Shown here: positions 43,390 through 52,555 of the stretch, piece by piece
Numbering within the stretch: position 1 is the first letter of the stretch
Layout: the number at the start of each line of letters is the position of its first letter
Notes under the pieces: generated by a model
The model's database searches: none
Told to the model about the DNA's origin: nothing
Seen by the model: the letters and a program-made list of their open reading frames with translations, nothing else
Program-made: the position numbers and the translations under genes
Source: Mitsuokella sp. oral taxon 131 str. W9106
GTDB lineage: Bacteria; Bacillota; Negativicutes; Selenomonadales; Selenomonadaceae
Assembly: GCF_000469545.1 (NCBI RefSeq)
Contig: NZ_KI273051.1
Coordinates: 1-64,000 of the forward strand
Length of the DNA stretch: 64,000 nt
Direction: 5' to 3'

Positions 43390-46134
43390 TCAATCGCGAC
43401 GGATGAAGTCGGAAATCGAGCGGCGTACGGGCTTTGCCGGTGCGGGCGCCACGGGGCGCGTATCCTGCGGGATAGGCGCAGTAGGAGGAAAAGGCGCGCC
43501 TGCGGGGGCGGGCGCAGGCTGCATGGCCTGAGCCTGGGGTGCGGGTGCCGCATTCCCCGTGGGCGGTGGCGGCATGCCGGGGATATTATGGTTGGGGAGG
43601 CGCTGCTGGATCGGACGGTTGCCGAGTCCCATGCCGGCATTGATCGCAGAGAGCGTCGGAACGCGCTGCCCGCTTGCCGTCTGCGCGGAAGTACGCGGTG
43701 CGGTGGGCGCCTGCGGCATGCTGGTTCCATCTGAGCCGATTCCTGTCGTGCCGATGCCTGCTGCGGCAGCATCGGCATCAGGCGCAGCAGCGGGCGCTGC
43801 GGAGGCGGAGAGGTCGGTGAGCTGGACTTCGAGCGTGTCGCCGTTCTTGACGGGATCGGTGAAGTCGGCAGGCGCGCCGTTGACGAGGATCGCGAAGCTC
43901 ACGTGGCTCGTCGCGGCAGGCGGCTGGAATCCGACGGCGAGCAGCGCATCGCTGACGCTGGTCGTCCTGTGCACGGATCTCTTGTAGGTGATGTCGAATC
44001 CGTCGTCGACGAGCGTGCCGGGACTCGCGTTCCTGCCGTTGACGGTGAGCGAGACCGTCGCGGAGGGGATCCGCACCTCCGCGCCCTCGTAGTAGATGAC
44101 AAGCGATGTGTCGAGCTCGTCGAGATGCAGGATATCGCTGAGTTTCGGCGAGTCGTCGGCGATGTACTCGATGTGATCCCCCTCGTGGACGGGCATGGAG
44201 AGTGTGACGGGCTCATCGTCCAAGAGGATCTCGGGTGTGCAGGCGTAGACGGTTTCCTCGCCGTTCAGCTTGTAGTGGATCTTGCGCCCTGTCGGTGGGT
44301 AGCCGGCGGCGAGCAATGCCTCGCCGATGCTGCTGAACGCGCGGCTCTCGATGTGATCGCCGTCCTTTAGCACGCGTTCGGCGTCCGCCTCTTCGCCGTT
44401 TACCGTGACCTTTTGGCGGATGTGCTTCTCGCGCCCGTTGACGTAGAGGATGAATTCCTCGCCCGTCGTCACGAGATCGCCGAGCTTTACCGTCGGCGTC
44501 GTGCCGTTTTCGCCGGGGATGACGGTGATGCGGCTGCCGTCGCGAATGACGGTGTCGAGATCGGCTTCTTCGTCGTTCAGAAGGATCTTCGCGAATGTGC
44601 CGAGCGTGCCCGGGAACGTCTTTGTCTCGCTGCCGATGCTGACCATGAGGCCGAGACCGGGGCGTCCGTTGTACTTGCGGAGGTTGATGCCCGCGTTGAG
44701 GAGCGCATCGCTGACGGTGAGCTCACGGAAGTTGAAGAGGCTGTATTCCTCGTCATTGACGTAGACAGAGAGGAAATGCAGCGTGTTGAGCGAGGCGATC
44801 TTCAGGATGCCGAGCGGCGTGACGGCGTCCGGGAAGTGGAGCTCGTCGGGGATGTCGGCGATGCCGTCGACAGCATCGGGATGGCGTACGGCGACGCGTC
44901 CAGGCGCCATGCCGATCGTTTCGGCGACGAGCTCCTGCAGATGCGGCGTCAGCGCACCGCCGCCGACGAGCATGATTGCCTGCGGGACGTCTGTATTGAG
45001 CTCTAAGATCGTCTTCGAGATTGCGCTCGCGAGGTTTTCAATGTTCGGCAGGACGGGTTCGATGATCTCTTTTGCCGTCATTTCAAAGGTCTGTCCGAGG
45101 ATGTCGGTAAACTTCGACGTCTCGCCGTTTGACGCCCTGCGCTTGATCTGCTCGGCGATGTTGAAGTCGAGCAGGAAGCGCTGGGAGATCGCTTCCGTGA
45201 TCTCGTCGCCCGCGAGCGGCACCATGCCGTAGGCGATGACGGAGCCGTTCTTTGTGATCGCGACGTCGGACGTGCCCGCGCCGATATCGACGAGCACAAG
45301 GTTCAGGTGGCGCATCGTCGGCGGGATGAGCACATTTATCGCGGCGATCGGCTCGAGTGTCAGCGCGCGCATTTCGAGCGCGCACTGGTGGAGCGCGCTC
45401 TGCATGGAGTCGATGACCTGGCGCGGCAGGAATGTGGCGATGACAACGGACTTCGCCTTCTTGCCGCGCTGCCCGATGAGCGACTTGAGCTGGATGTCGT
45501 CGAGCAGGTAGCGGATCGTGCTGTAGCCGACGCAGTAGTAGCGCGTCGGATCTTCGACGGTGTTGCTCGTCGCAAGCTTCGCCTGTGCTGCCTGCACGCC
45601 CGCGAAGTCGAGCGCGCGCTGCTGCTCGGCGGTGATAAGCCCGTTCACGTCGAGCTCCGCCTCTGCCGTCATCGTGTAGAGCGCGCGGCCTGCGGCAGCG
45701 ACGGCAGCGTTGTGAAGTGGGCCCGTCTTCTCTTCGAGCGCTGCCTTGACGTCGCGGATGATCGAGGCGACCTGCAGGACGTCGTGGATCTGTCCGTCGA
45801 GCATGGCGCGCGTCTTGTGTTCGAGGCGTTCCGTCGCGATGATGTGCATCGTGCCGCGGTCATCCTGCTCGGCGACGATGCCGATGACGCTGCGCGTGCC
45901 GATGTCGAGCGCAAAGATGCGCGTGCGGTCTTCCTTCGGCGCGATCGGTTCTGGCTTTATCCGCGAGACGCGCTTTGAGGCGGGTGGTTTTTTCGCTTGG
46001 GCCGTTCGCTTGGCGACGCGCTTTGCGGCAGATCTGGCATCCGCTTGGGCGGAATCCTTTGCGGCGTGCTGCGGCGCGCTTGGCGTTTCCGCCCGTTCTG
46101 CGGTCTTTATGGCAACTTTCTTGACAGTAGGCAT
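43390..46134 (-). CDS. Large FtsA-like ATPase with tandem beta-grasp-type repeats
   Basis: 914 residues, about twice the length of FtsA. Residues 1-70 are Ala/Lys/Arg-rich. Residues about 72-445 are an actin-like FtsA/PilM ATPase (FALDIGTRSVIGIVAEQDD, LVLVDIGAGTSDVAITKNGS, IMLVGGGALTPHLQELVAET). Residues about 450-790 hold repeated units of VNGxEA...VxDGDxIE type (YVNGREKHIRQKVTVNGEEA, LKDGDHIESRAF, VHEGDHIEYIAD, VNGAPADF with KNGDTLEVQL), resembling ThiS/SLBB-like beta-grasp folds. Residues about 790-900 are Pro/Ala-rich, ending RRSISDFIRRD. It probably acts in division or surface assembly. AAAGGAG precedes the ATG. No ftsZ gene is near. Confidence 0.72.
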   Translation of the reverse strand: MPTVKKVAIKTAERAETPSAPQHAAKDSAQADARSAAKRVAKRTAQAKKPPASKRVSRIKPEPIAPKEDRTRIFALDIGTRSVIGIVAEQDDRGTMHIIATERLEHKTRAMLDGQIHDVLQVASIIRDVKAALEEKTGPLHNAAVAAAGRALYTMTAEAELDVNGLITAEQQRALDFAGVQAAQAKLATSNTVEDPTRYYCVGYSTIRYLLDDIQLKSLIGQRGKKAKSVVIATFLPRQVIDSMQSALHQCALEMRALTLEPIAAINVLIPPTMRHLNLVLVDIGAGTSDVAITKNGSVIAYGMVPLAGDEITEAISQRFLLDFNIAEQIKRRASNGETSKFTDILGQTFEMTAKEIIEPVLPNIENLASAISKTILELNTDVPQAIMLVGGGALTPHLQELVAETIGMAPGRVAVRHPDAVDGIADIPDELHFPDAVTPLGILKIASLNTLHFLSVYVNDEEYSLFNFRELTVSDALLNAGINLRKYNGRPGLGLMVSIGSETKTFPGTLGTFAKILLNDEEADLDTVIRDGSRITVIPGENGTTPTVKLGDLVTTGEEFILYVNGREKHIRQKVTVNGEEADAERVLKDGDHIESRAFSSIGEALLAAGYPPTGRKIHYKLNGEETVYACTPEILLDDEPVTLSMPVHEGDHIEYIADDSPKLSDILHLDELDTSLVIYYEGAEVRIPSATVSLTVNGRNASPGTLVDDGFDITYKRSVHRTTSVSDALLAVGFQPPAATSHVSFAILVNGAPADFTDPVKNGDTLEVQLTDLSASAAPAAAPDADAAAAGIGTTGIGSDGTSMPQAPTAPRTSAQTASGQRVPTLSAINAGMGLGNRPIQQRLPNHNIPGMPPPPTGNAAPAPQAQAMQPAPAPAGAPFPPTAPIPQDTRPVAPAPAKPVRRSISDFIRRD

Positions 46135-46322
46135 GGAAAACTCCTTTTTTGAATTTTCATAGGGAATAGAAATTTCATGGGAATTTAAAAAGGTTATTTT
46201 TGTCTATTTCGCGAATAGTAGAAAGGAATCCTGTTTGCAAATGAAAACAAATGAAAAATTCCATCGGGTGCGGCACGGCGTTTGGCCGCGCAGTGCGTGA
46301 TGCGGGAATTGAGGTGTAAGAT

Positions 46323-47576
46323 ATGGCAGGGAATCGAGAAGTGATCACGGGAAGTGATTTCAAGCGAATGGTGAGCGGCGCGTACAGCGAGTTCTTGCTG
46401 GAGTACGAGCACATCAATCAAATGAAGGGGGCAGGGCACGCCTCGGGCACGCATATCCTCCGGACGATGGGGGCGGCGGTGCTCGCACTTGAGGACGCGC
46501 GCGATGCGGGCATCGGCGGCTACGCGCAGCGCATGGCGACGGCTGCCGTCTTCGGCGCACGCGGCGCCGCCGGCGTCGTACTCGCCCAACTCTTCCGCGG
46601 CATTGCGAAGGGGCTTACGGGCAAGTACACGGCGACGAGCTCGGAGTTCGGCAAGGCGTTTCAGTACGGCATCCTCTACGCGCAGCGCATCGTGCCCGAA
46701 GAGCCCGAGCGCCCGATCATCACGATCGCAAAGTCCGTTGCGAAGGGCGCGTACCACGCTGTCCGCGCCGACTTGCCGATCACAGAAATCCTCGGCGCCG
46801 CGCTGCAGGCAGGTGAGAACTCGATGAAGTTTGTCGACCGCGAGGATGCGGGCGCACGCATCATGTTCACGTTCTTTGCGGGCTGCCTTAAAGGGCTGGA
46901 CGGCAACTTCGTATCACCGGCGATCAGCCTTTCGCTCGGACTCGTTTCCGGACAGAAGGGGATGCAGGATCCGCGCGAGGATCTTGTGCGCCCGTACTGC
47001 GTGCGCCTTTCGATCCGCAATCCGAAAATCGACATGGAGGCATTCAAGAAGCAGCTTGAGGAGAATTCGACGTTTGCCCTCGTCGAGCCGCATGGCAAGG
47101 ACGTCCTCGTCCACCTTCACACCGATCATCCGGGCAGGGTCGTCGATCAGGCGATCGGCTGGGGACCTCTGCACGAGGTACGCGTGACGAATATGAGTGA
47201 GAGCCATGTGCTCGGTGCGCACGGCGCACTCATGAAGGTCGCGCTGCTCGCCATCGCAGAGAACCGCGTGCAGGCACGCGAACTGCAGGACGACGGGGTT
47301 AACGTCATCGTCAGCGGCAGTGAAGAGGCATGCCCGTCCGTCGGCGAGATCGTCGGCGCGGCGCACAGCGACCTCGCGGAGCGTTACGTGCTGCTTGCGT
47401 GGAGCCGCGACTTCCACCTTGTGCTTCGCCAAGCGAAGCGGCTCCTCGGCGAACGCGTCGAGCTCGTGCTCGCCTGCGACAAGGCGCAGCAGGCAAAGGC
47501 GATGCGCGCATTCGATGGCGAAAAAAGCGCACTCGAAAATGCGAAAGCCATGCGCGAGGCAGCGGGAATCTCCTGA
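46323..47576 (+). CDS. FakA-like DAK2-fold protein without the kinase motif
   Basis: 417 residues. The DAK2 helix GARGAAGVVLAQLFRGIAKGL is close to the FakA consensus ARGNSGVILSQ-FRG, and VHLHTDHPGRVVDQAIGWG with VTNMSE matches the FakA middle domain (VHVHT..PG). However, the Mg-ADP-binding DGDTGTNM of FakA/DhaL is replaced by GAGHASGTHILRTM, so both metal-binding Asp are gone. ATP-dependent fatty-acid phosphorylation is therefore unlikely. No FakB/DegV gene is adjacent. It may be a regulatory or ligand-binding paralogue. GAGGTG is 9 bases before the ATG. Confidence 0.72.
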   Translation: MAGNREVITGSDFKRMVSGAYSEFLLEYEHINQMKGAGHASGTHILRTMGAAVLALEDARDAGIGGYAQRMATAAVFGARGAAGVVLAQLFRGIAKGLTGKYTATSSEFGKAFQYGILYAQRIVPEEPERPIITIAKSVAKGAYHAVRADLPITEILGAALQAGENSMKFVDREDAGARIMFTFFAGCLKGLDGNFVSPAISLSLGLVSGQKGMQDPREDLVRPYCVRLSIRNPKIDMEAFKKQLEENSTFALVEPHGKDVLVHLHTDHPGRVVDQAIGWGPLHEVRVTNMSESHVLGAHGALMKVALLAIAENRVQARELQDDGVNVIVSGSEEACPSVGEIVGAAHSDLAERYVLLAWSRDFHLVLRQAKRLLGERVELVLACDKAQQAKAMRAFDGEKSALENAKAMREAAGIS

Positions 47577-47599
47577 TCGCAGGCGATCCTGAAAATGGT

Positions 47600-48709
47600 T
47601 CAGCGGCTGCCTTCGGCGGCCGCTTCTTTTTCCGCTAAGATCGCGAGCAGCTTTTCCGTGACGACGGCGGGCTGGATCGCTTCCATGCAGGCGTTCGTCT
47701 TATGCCGGCATCGCGTCCGGCAGCAGGCGCGGCAGATGTGCGGCGACAGGATGAAGTGATGCCCGCTTGTCAGCGGCCCGTAGATGGCCGGAAGCGTCGG
47801 CCCCCAAAGCGAAAGCGTCGTGAGATGGACGGCCTCGGCGAGGTAGAGCGGCCCCGTGTCACACGTCAGCAGGAGGTCGGCGCAGCGCATGAGGGCGGCG
47901 AGCTGGAGGAGATCGGTTTCGCCCGCGATGGTGTGCGTCGTTCGCCCATCCAGCGAGCGGCGCACTTCTTCAATGTAAGGCGCATCGCCTTTCGACCCGA
48001 TAAAGACGAGCTGGATGCGACGCGGAAGCGGGGCGAGCGCTGCAGCGAACTTTGCTGTGCTCCACTGTTTGTCCGCCCACGTCGTGCGCACGGCGACGAG
48101 GACGACGGGATGGAGGCGCCGTCCCATCTCAATGCCGTGCGCGGCGTAGAATGCGCGTGCGAAGGGGACGTCGGATTCGCCTGCGCGCAGGATAGGACCG
48201 GGCGTGAAGCGGAGGAATTCGAGACCGAGCGGCGCGAGCGACGTCATGTAGCGCCGCACCTTGTGCACGTCCTCGATATCGGGGGCCATTTCCGTCATGA
48301 AGAGCGGGTTTCCCTCGTGGCGCTCACGGATGCCGATGCGGCGAGGCGCACGGCTCATGCGCGTCAGGATGCCGGTGAGGAATAGCCCTTGCAGGTCGAG
48401 CGCGACGTCGAACGGCTCGGCACGCAGGAGATGCGCAGCCTCGCGAAGCATGCGGAGCGCAGCGGGAATACGCCCGTTTGATACGGCTGTATCGAATGGG
48501 CGGCGATCCCATACGAGCAGCCGGTCGACGTCGTCATTTTGCGTGAGCAGGGTGCTCGCGGGCGGACTTGCGAGCCATGTGATATGGCAGTCGGGACGCT
48601 GCTGCTTCAGATTGTGCGCGACAGCCGTCACATGAAGCACGTCGCCGATCGCACTGAGGCGGACGATGAGGACACGCGCACCTTTGGGAAGTTTGTCATA
48701 ACGGTTCAT
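47600..48709 (-). CDS. Family 9 glycosyltransferase (heptosyltransferase-like)
   Basis: 369 residues with LIVRLSAIGDVLHVTAVAHN at the N-terminus, FDVALDLQGLFLTGILTRMS, RRIGIRERHEGNPLFMTE and the C-terminal donor site LLLTCDTGPLYLAEAVHLTT. It likely adds heptose or a related sugar to the lipopolysaccharide core at the inner membrane, consistent with a Negativicute outer membrane. A Cys-rich tail (CRACCRTRCRHKTNACMEAI) resembles that of ADP-heptose:LPS transferases. GGAAAGGAAA precedes the ATG. Confidence 0.9.
   Translation of the reverse strand: MNRYDKLPKGARVLIVRLSAIGDVLHVTAVAHNLKQQRPDCHITWLASPPASTLLTQNDDVDRLLVWDRRPFDTAVSNGRIPAALRMLREAAHLLRAEPFDVALDLQGLFLTGILTRMSRAPRRIGIRERHEGNPLFMTEMAPDIEDVHKVRRYMTSLAPLGLEFLRFTPGPILRAGESDVPFARAFYAAHGIEMGRRLHPVVLVAVRTTWADKQWSTAKFAAALAPLPRRIQLVFIGSKGDAPYIEEVRRSLDGRTTHTIAGETDLLQLAALMRCADLLLTCDTGPLYLAEAVHLTTLSLWGPTLPAIYGPLTSGHHFILSPHICRACCRTRCRHKTNACMEAIQPAVVTEKLLAILAEKEAAAEGSR
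47602..47631 (+). terminator. Terminator after FakA-like gene, inside the end of the glycosyltransferase gene
   Basis: AGCGGCTGCC / GGCGGCCGCT with a TTC loop, followed by TCTTTTT. It lies within the last codons of the convergent glycosyltransferase. Confidence 0.75.
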
Positions 48710-48832
48710 GCATTTCCTTTCCGTGTGCGGCAGGATATGGTATGATAAAAAGATAAGCTGTATCGGAACTTCTTCATCCGGTTCATTGTATCATAGGCAC
48801 GTGCGCGGGTTCAACCACGGGGAGGGTGTATT

Positions 48833-51800
48833 TTGCTCAAGGACATTCAGATTCAATCGATTACGACGGATGTATCGTACGATCGCGGCGTCAAGGGATT
48901 CGAACGTGGAATGGTCGAGGAAATCATGCCCTGCGATGATGCGGGAAGGGCGTACGATTCCCTCATCGAATCGTCGAGCGGCACGGGGATGTACCGCGTA
49001 CACGTGCGCCTTTCCAAGACGGGAAACGCTGTCGAGTCCTATCACTGCACCTGCCCTGCGGCGGAACGCTACCTCGGCGCCTGCAAGCACGTCGTCGCCG
49101 TCCTCAAGGCCGTGCAGGCGCACCAGCAGGCTGCAGCGGATCGCTCGTGGAGCTTGGAGAAGCTCGATGCGTCGGAAAAGGGAAAGGGCAAAACGCAGGC
49201 TGCGCGGACGAATGAGGGCGGCAGGCAGCTCCTGCGGCTCTTCGGCGCGGACGATCCCGTCCGCGTTTTCGTGCGCCAGGATCCCGTCTATCTCGTGCCG
49301 CGTCTCTTTTCGCAGAGCCTCCATGACGGCTCGATCCTATCGTGGCTCGAATTTCGCGTCGGCATGGAAAAACTTTACGTCGTGCGCAGCGTCGCCGATT
49401 TCGTCTCCGCCGTGCACGCCGGAACGCCTTGGCAGCTCGGCAAGAGCGGCATGATTGAGACGGCGAGCATCCGCTGGGCAGATGCTGTCTCTGAAGGGTT
49501 GTGGCAGCTTCTGGAGCAGGCGGCGCGTGACGAGAAGCTCCTGCACACGTTCCAGAATGAGACGCGCTACTACTACGTGCCGTATCAGAAGACATTCCTC
49601 GATGGCAAGCGCTTGCGCCTATCGCCGCAGGGGCTGGATCGATTCCTCGAAATCATGGGCGGCATGGCGTTCGATCTCTTCGTCAATGACAGCGAGGCGA
49701 TCTGCGTGCAGGTGGAGGAAGGGCACCCCTCGATCCGCGTGTCCGTTCGCGAGTACAAGGGCGGCGGAACGGTCGCGATGGAGGCAGACGATATGATGCC
49801 GCTCACGGAGGATGGACGGCTCATCTATCAGACCGACCGCCTCTATCGCGTGGACGCACACTTTGCGAAGGCGTTTGTCCCGCTTTGGCGCGCATTTGCG
49901 CGCGCCTCGTTCGTCCGCCTCGGGAAAAGCGACCTCGCACGTTTCTTCGCCGAGGCGATGCCGCGCATCGAGCAGATCGCCGACGTCGAGGTTGCGGACG
50001 CGTTCCTCACGCAGTATTTGCTCATGCCGCTCGCTGCTGAGCTCTACATCGACTATGAGAAGGACGGCATCGCCGTGCGTCCCGTTTTTTCCTACGGGGA
50101 GACGCGATTCAACCCGCTTGCAGCCAAGGCGCCTGCTGTGGAAGGCGGCCGCATGCTCATCCGCAATGAGCGGCAGGAGAAGGGATTTCTCGCGCAGTTC
50201 CTCGCCTATGGTTTTGAGCAGGAGCGTGACCGGCTCGTTCAGCCCGACGAGGAGAAGAGTTACGACTTTCTGACGGAAGCGCTGCCTGCCATGCCCGATT
50301 GGGTCGAGGTATTCTACGCAGACTCCTTCGAGAGGCGTCCCGTGCGCCCGATGCCGAACGTCACGGCGGGTGTCAGCATCAACGACATGGATCTCCTCGA
50401 AGTCACGTTCGATGTGAAGGGCATGGACTTTCAGGAGCTCATCGCCATTCTCGACTCATATCGGCAGAAAAGGCGCTACCATCGCATGAAGGACAAGAGC
50501 TTCATCACGCTCGGCGACCAGCAGCTCGCGACAATCGCCGATCTCGTCGAAGATACGGGACTCAAAAACGGAAAGGCCAAGGGCGGCGGCACCGTTGAAA
50601 TGCCGCTCGCCAATGCGCTCTACCTCGACTCACTCGCGCGCGACGACGAATTGCAGCTCGCGCGCAGCAAGGAATTCCGCCGCATCGTGCGCGATATCCG
50701 CAGTCCACAGGATGCCGATATCCCCGTGCCGGAGTCGCTGCAGCACGTCCTGCGCGACTATCAGGTCACGGGCTTCAACTGGATGACGACGCTCGCGGCG
50801 CACCATCTCGGCGGCATTCTCGCCGACGACATGGGACTCGGAAAGACCCTGCAGGTCATCGCATTCCTGCTTGCCCAAAAGGAGGCGGGCGCGTCGCCCT
50901 CGCTCGTCGTTGCGCCGACCTCGCTCCTCTACAACTGGATTGATGAAGTCGAGAAATTCACGCCTGAGCTCACGGCGCGCGCCGTGACAGGGACGAAAGG
51001 CGAGCGTGAGGCAATCCTTGCGGAAGATTCGCCGTGCGATCTTCTCGTGACGACGTACAACACGCTGAAACGCGATATCACCGCCTACGAGAAACGGAAG
51101 TTCCGATACGTCTTTCTCGACGAGGCACAGCATATCAAGAATCCCGCAACGCAGAGCGCACGCGCCGTAAAACGGCTGCACATGGCGGGCTGCTTCGCGC
51201 TGACGGGCACGCCGATCGAGAATACGCTGACGGAGCTATGGTCGATTTTCGATTTTCTCATGCCGGGCTATCTCTTCGGCCATGCAAAATTCAAGCAGCG
51301 CTTTGAGACGCCGATCGTCCGCGCCGACGACAAGAAGGCAATGCACGCCCTGCAGCGACGCGTCATGCCGTTTATCCTGCGCCGCATGAAGAAGGATGTG
51401 CTGAAGGAGCTGCCGGACAAGGTCGAACGCAAGCTCGTCGGCACGATGACGCCGAAGCAGGAAAAGATCTATCAGGCGTGGTTCTTGAAGAGCCAGAAGG
51501 AATTTGCGAAAGAGCTCGCCGCGAACGGTTTCGGCGAGAGCCGCATCAAGATCCTCGCGATCCTCACGCGCCTGCGCCAGATCGCCTGCGACCCCGCGCT
51601 CTTCCTGGAGGAATACGAGGGCGGATCTGGGAAGCTCGACATGCTCGAAGAAGTCGTCAGCGACGCGATGCAGAGCGGGCATCGCATGCTCATCTTCTCG
51701 CAGTTCACGACGATGCTTTCGCACATCGCCGCGCGCCTCAGGAAGACGGGCATCGCGTTCCTCTACCTAGACGGATCGACGCAGGCGCTTGAGCGCGTTC

Positions 51801-52138
51801 GGCTCGTCAAGGCGTTCAACCAAGGCACGACGCCCGTTTTTTTGATCTCGCTGAAGGCGGGGGGCACGGGGCTCAACCTTACGGGGGCGGACATGGTCAT
51901 TCACTTCGACCCGTGGTGGAACCCCGCTGTCGAGGACCAGGCGACTGACCGTGCCTACCGCCTCGGGCAGAAGAACAACGTACAGGTTGTCAAGCTCCTC
52001 ATGAAGGACACCGTCGAAGAAAAGATATACAAATTGCAGGAAAAAAAGAAGTCCCTCATCGACCAGATGATCCGGCCGGGAGAGAACTTCCTTTCCAAAC
52101 TTACCGAGGAAGAGCTTCGGGCACTCTTCGCGCGGTGA
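48833..52138 (+). CDS. SNF2-family helicase with SWIM zinc finger
   Basis: 1101 residues. A SWIM zinc finger lies near residues 60-90 (CTCPAAERYLGACKHVV), then a long bacterial SNF2-associated region. The Swi2/Snf2 motor has DDMGLGKTLQ (motif I), LDEAQHIKNPATQ (II), LTGTPIENTLTELWSIFDF (III), then LYLDGSTQ, ISLKAGGTGLNLTGADMVIH and DQATDRAYRLGQ in the second RecA lobe. It is an ATP-driven DNA or protein-DNA remodeller, probably acting with RNA polymerase or on damaged DNA; the precise role is unknown. The start is TTG 48833, six bases after GGGGAGGG. It is a single-gene unit with a terminator behind it. Confidence 0.92.
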   Translation: MLKDIQIQSITTDVSYDRGVKGFERGMVEEIMPCDDAGRAYDSLIESSSGTGMYRVHVRLSKTGNAVESYHCTCPAAERYLGACKHVVAVLKAVQAHQQAAADRSWSLEKLDASEKGKGKTQAARTNEGGRQLLRLFGADDPVRVFVRQDPVYLVPRLFSQSLHDGSILSWLEFRVGMEKLYVVRSVADFVSAVHAGTPWQLGKSGMIETASIRWADAVSEGLWQLLEQAARDEKLLHTFQNETRYYYVPYQKTFLDGKRLRLSPQGLDRFLEIMGGMAFDLFVNDSEAICVQVEEGHPSIRVSVREYKGGGTVAMEADDMMPLTEDGRLIYQTDRLYRVDAHFAKAFVPLWRAFARASFVRLGKSDLARFFAEAMPRIEQIADVEVADAFLTQYLLMPLAAELYIDYEKDGIAVRPVFSYGETRFNPLAAKAPAVEGGRMLIRNERQEKGFLAQFLAYGFEQERDRLVQPDEEKSYDFLTEALPAMPDWVEVFYADSFERRPVRPMPNVTAGVSINDMDLLEVTFDVKGMDFQELIAILDSYRQKRRYHRMKDKSFITLGDQQLATIADLVEDTGLKNGKAKGGGTVEMPLANALYLDSLARDDELQLARSKEFRRIVRDIRSPQDADIPVPESLQHVLRDYQVTGFNWMTTLAAHHLGGILADDMGLGKTLQVIAFLLAQKEAGASPSLVVAPTSLLYNWIDEVEKFTPELTARAVTGTKGEREAILAEDSPCDLLVTTYNTLKRDITAYEKRKFRYVFLDEAQHIKNPATQSARAVKRLHMAGCFALTGTPIENTLTELWSIFDFLMPGYLFGHAKFKQRFETPIVRADDKKAMHALQRRVMPFILRRMKKDVLKELPDKVERKLVGTMTPKQEKIYQAWFLKSQKEFAKELAANGFGESRIKILAILTRLRQIACDPALFLEEYEGGSGKLDMLEEVVSDAMQSGHRMLIFSQFTTMLSHIAARLRKTGIAFLYLDGSTQALERVRLVKAFNQGTTPVFLISLKAGGTGLNLTGADMVIHFDPWWNPAVEDQATDRAYRLGQKNNVQVVKLLMKDTVEEKIYKLQEKKKSLIDQMIRPGENFLSKLTEEELRALFAR

Positions 52139-52143
52139 TGCAG

Positions 52144-52165
52144 GGCGCGAAAGCCGCGCCTTTTA
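52144..52165 (+). terminator. Terminator of SNF2 gene
   Basis: GGCGCG / CGCGCC stem with a five-base loop and TTTT, six bases after the stop codon. Confidence 0.7.
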
Positions 52166-52169
52166 TCTA

Positions 52170-52404
52170 AGCTGCTAAGCCACGGAAGGGAGAATACCGC
52201 CTAGGCAGCATCCTCCCTTCAAAGTAGGGGTCCAAAATGCCGTTCGCTCTAAATGCCTAAACCTGCTAACAGCAGGTGGGTACCCTAAGTTTGGTTTCTG
52301 CGATCGCCGAGGCGCACATCTGCCAAAATCAAATCGGATTCCCTATGATAAATGTAGGTTAGACACCAATAGATCCCACGCACATCCCAGGCTTGCCCTG
52401 CTTT
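52170..52404 (-). ncRNA. Candidate structured non-coding RNA (6S-like?)
   Basis: A gene-free stretch with a strong minus-strand promoter. The predicted transcript contains several stable stems: ACCTGCT-GTT-AGCAGGT (52261-52277 region), GAAGGGAG...CTCCCTTC with an inner GCTGCC/GGCGG element (52183-52220 region) and a GC-rich 5' stem. The segment AGGGTACCCACCTG followed by CAGGTTTAGG reminds me of Firmicute 6S RNA, and size and isolation would fit. I cannot confirm the class from sequence alone. No minus-strand terminator is obvious, so the 3' end is approximate. Confidence 0.4.
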
Positions 52405-52410
52405 GCTCGT

Positions 52411-52439
52411 ATCATATCATAAAATTTTTAGCCTTGCAA
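52411..52439 (-). promoter_or_regulatory. Promoter of the candidate non-coding RNA
   Basis: Minus strand: TTGCAA (52434-52439), 17-base spacer, TATGAT (52411-52416). Confidence 0.65.
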
Positions 52440-52467
52440 GACTTGACAAAAGGCACCTTTTGGCAGG

Positions 52468-52532
52468 TTGTCGAAAGGTCAAATATCCAGTATAATGAAA
52501 AGGATCGGGAATATAATGAAAAGGATCGGGGA
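52468..52532 (+). promoter_or_regulatory. Promoter with a tandemly duplicated -10 region
   Basis: TTGTCG (52468-52473), 17-base spacer and TATAAT (52491-52496). A 21-bp unit starting TATAATGAAAAGGATCGGG is then repeated directly (52491-52511 and 52512-52532), so a second TATAAT stands 21 bases downstream. A separate TTGACA at 52443 is not correctly spaced for either. Confidence 0.6.
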
Positions 52533-52555
52533 AAATCCGAAAAGGGGAAAGATAC

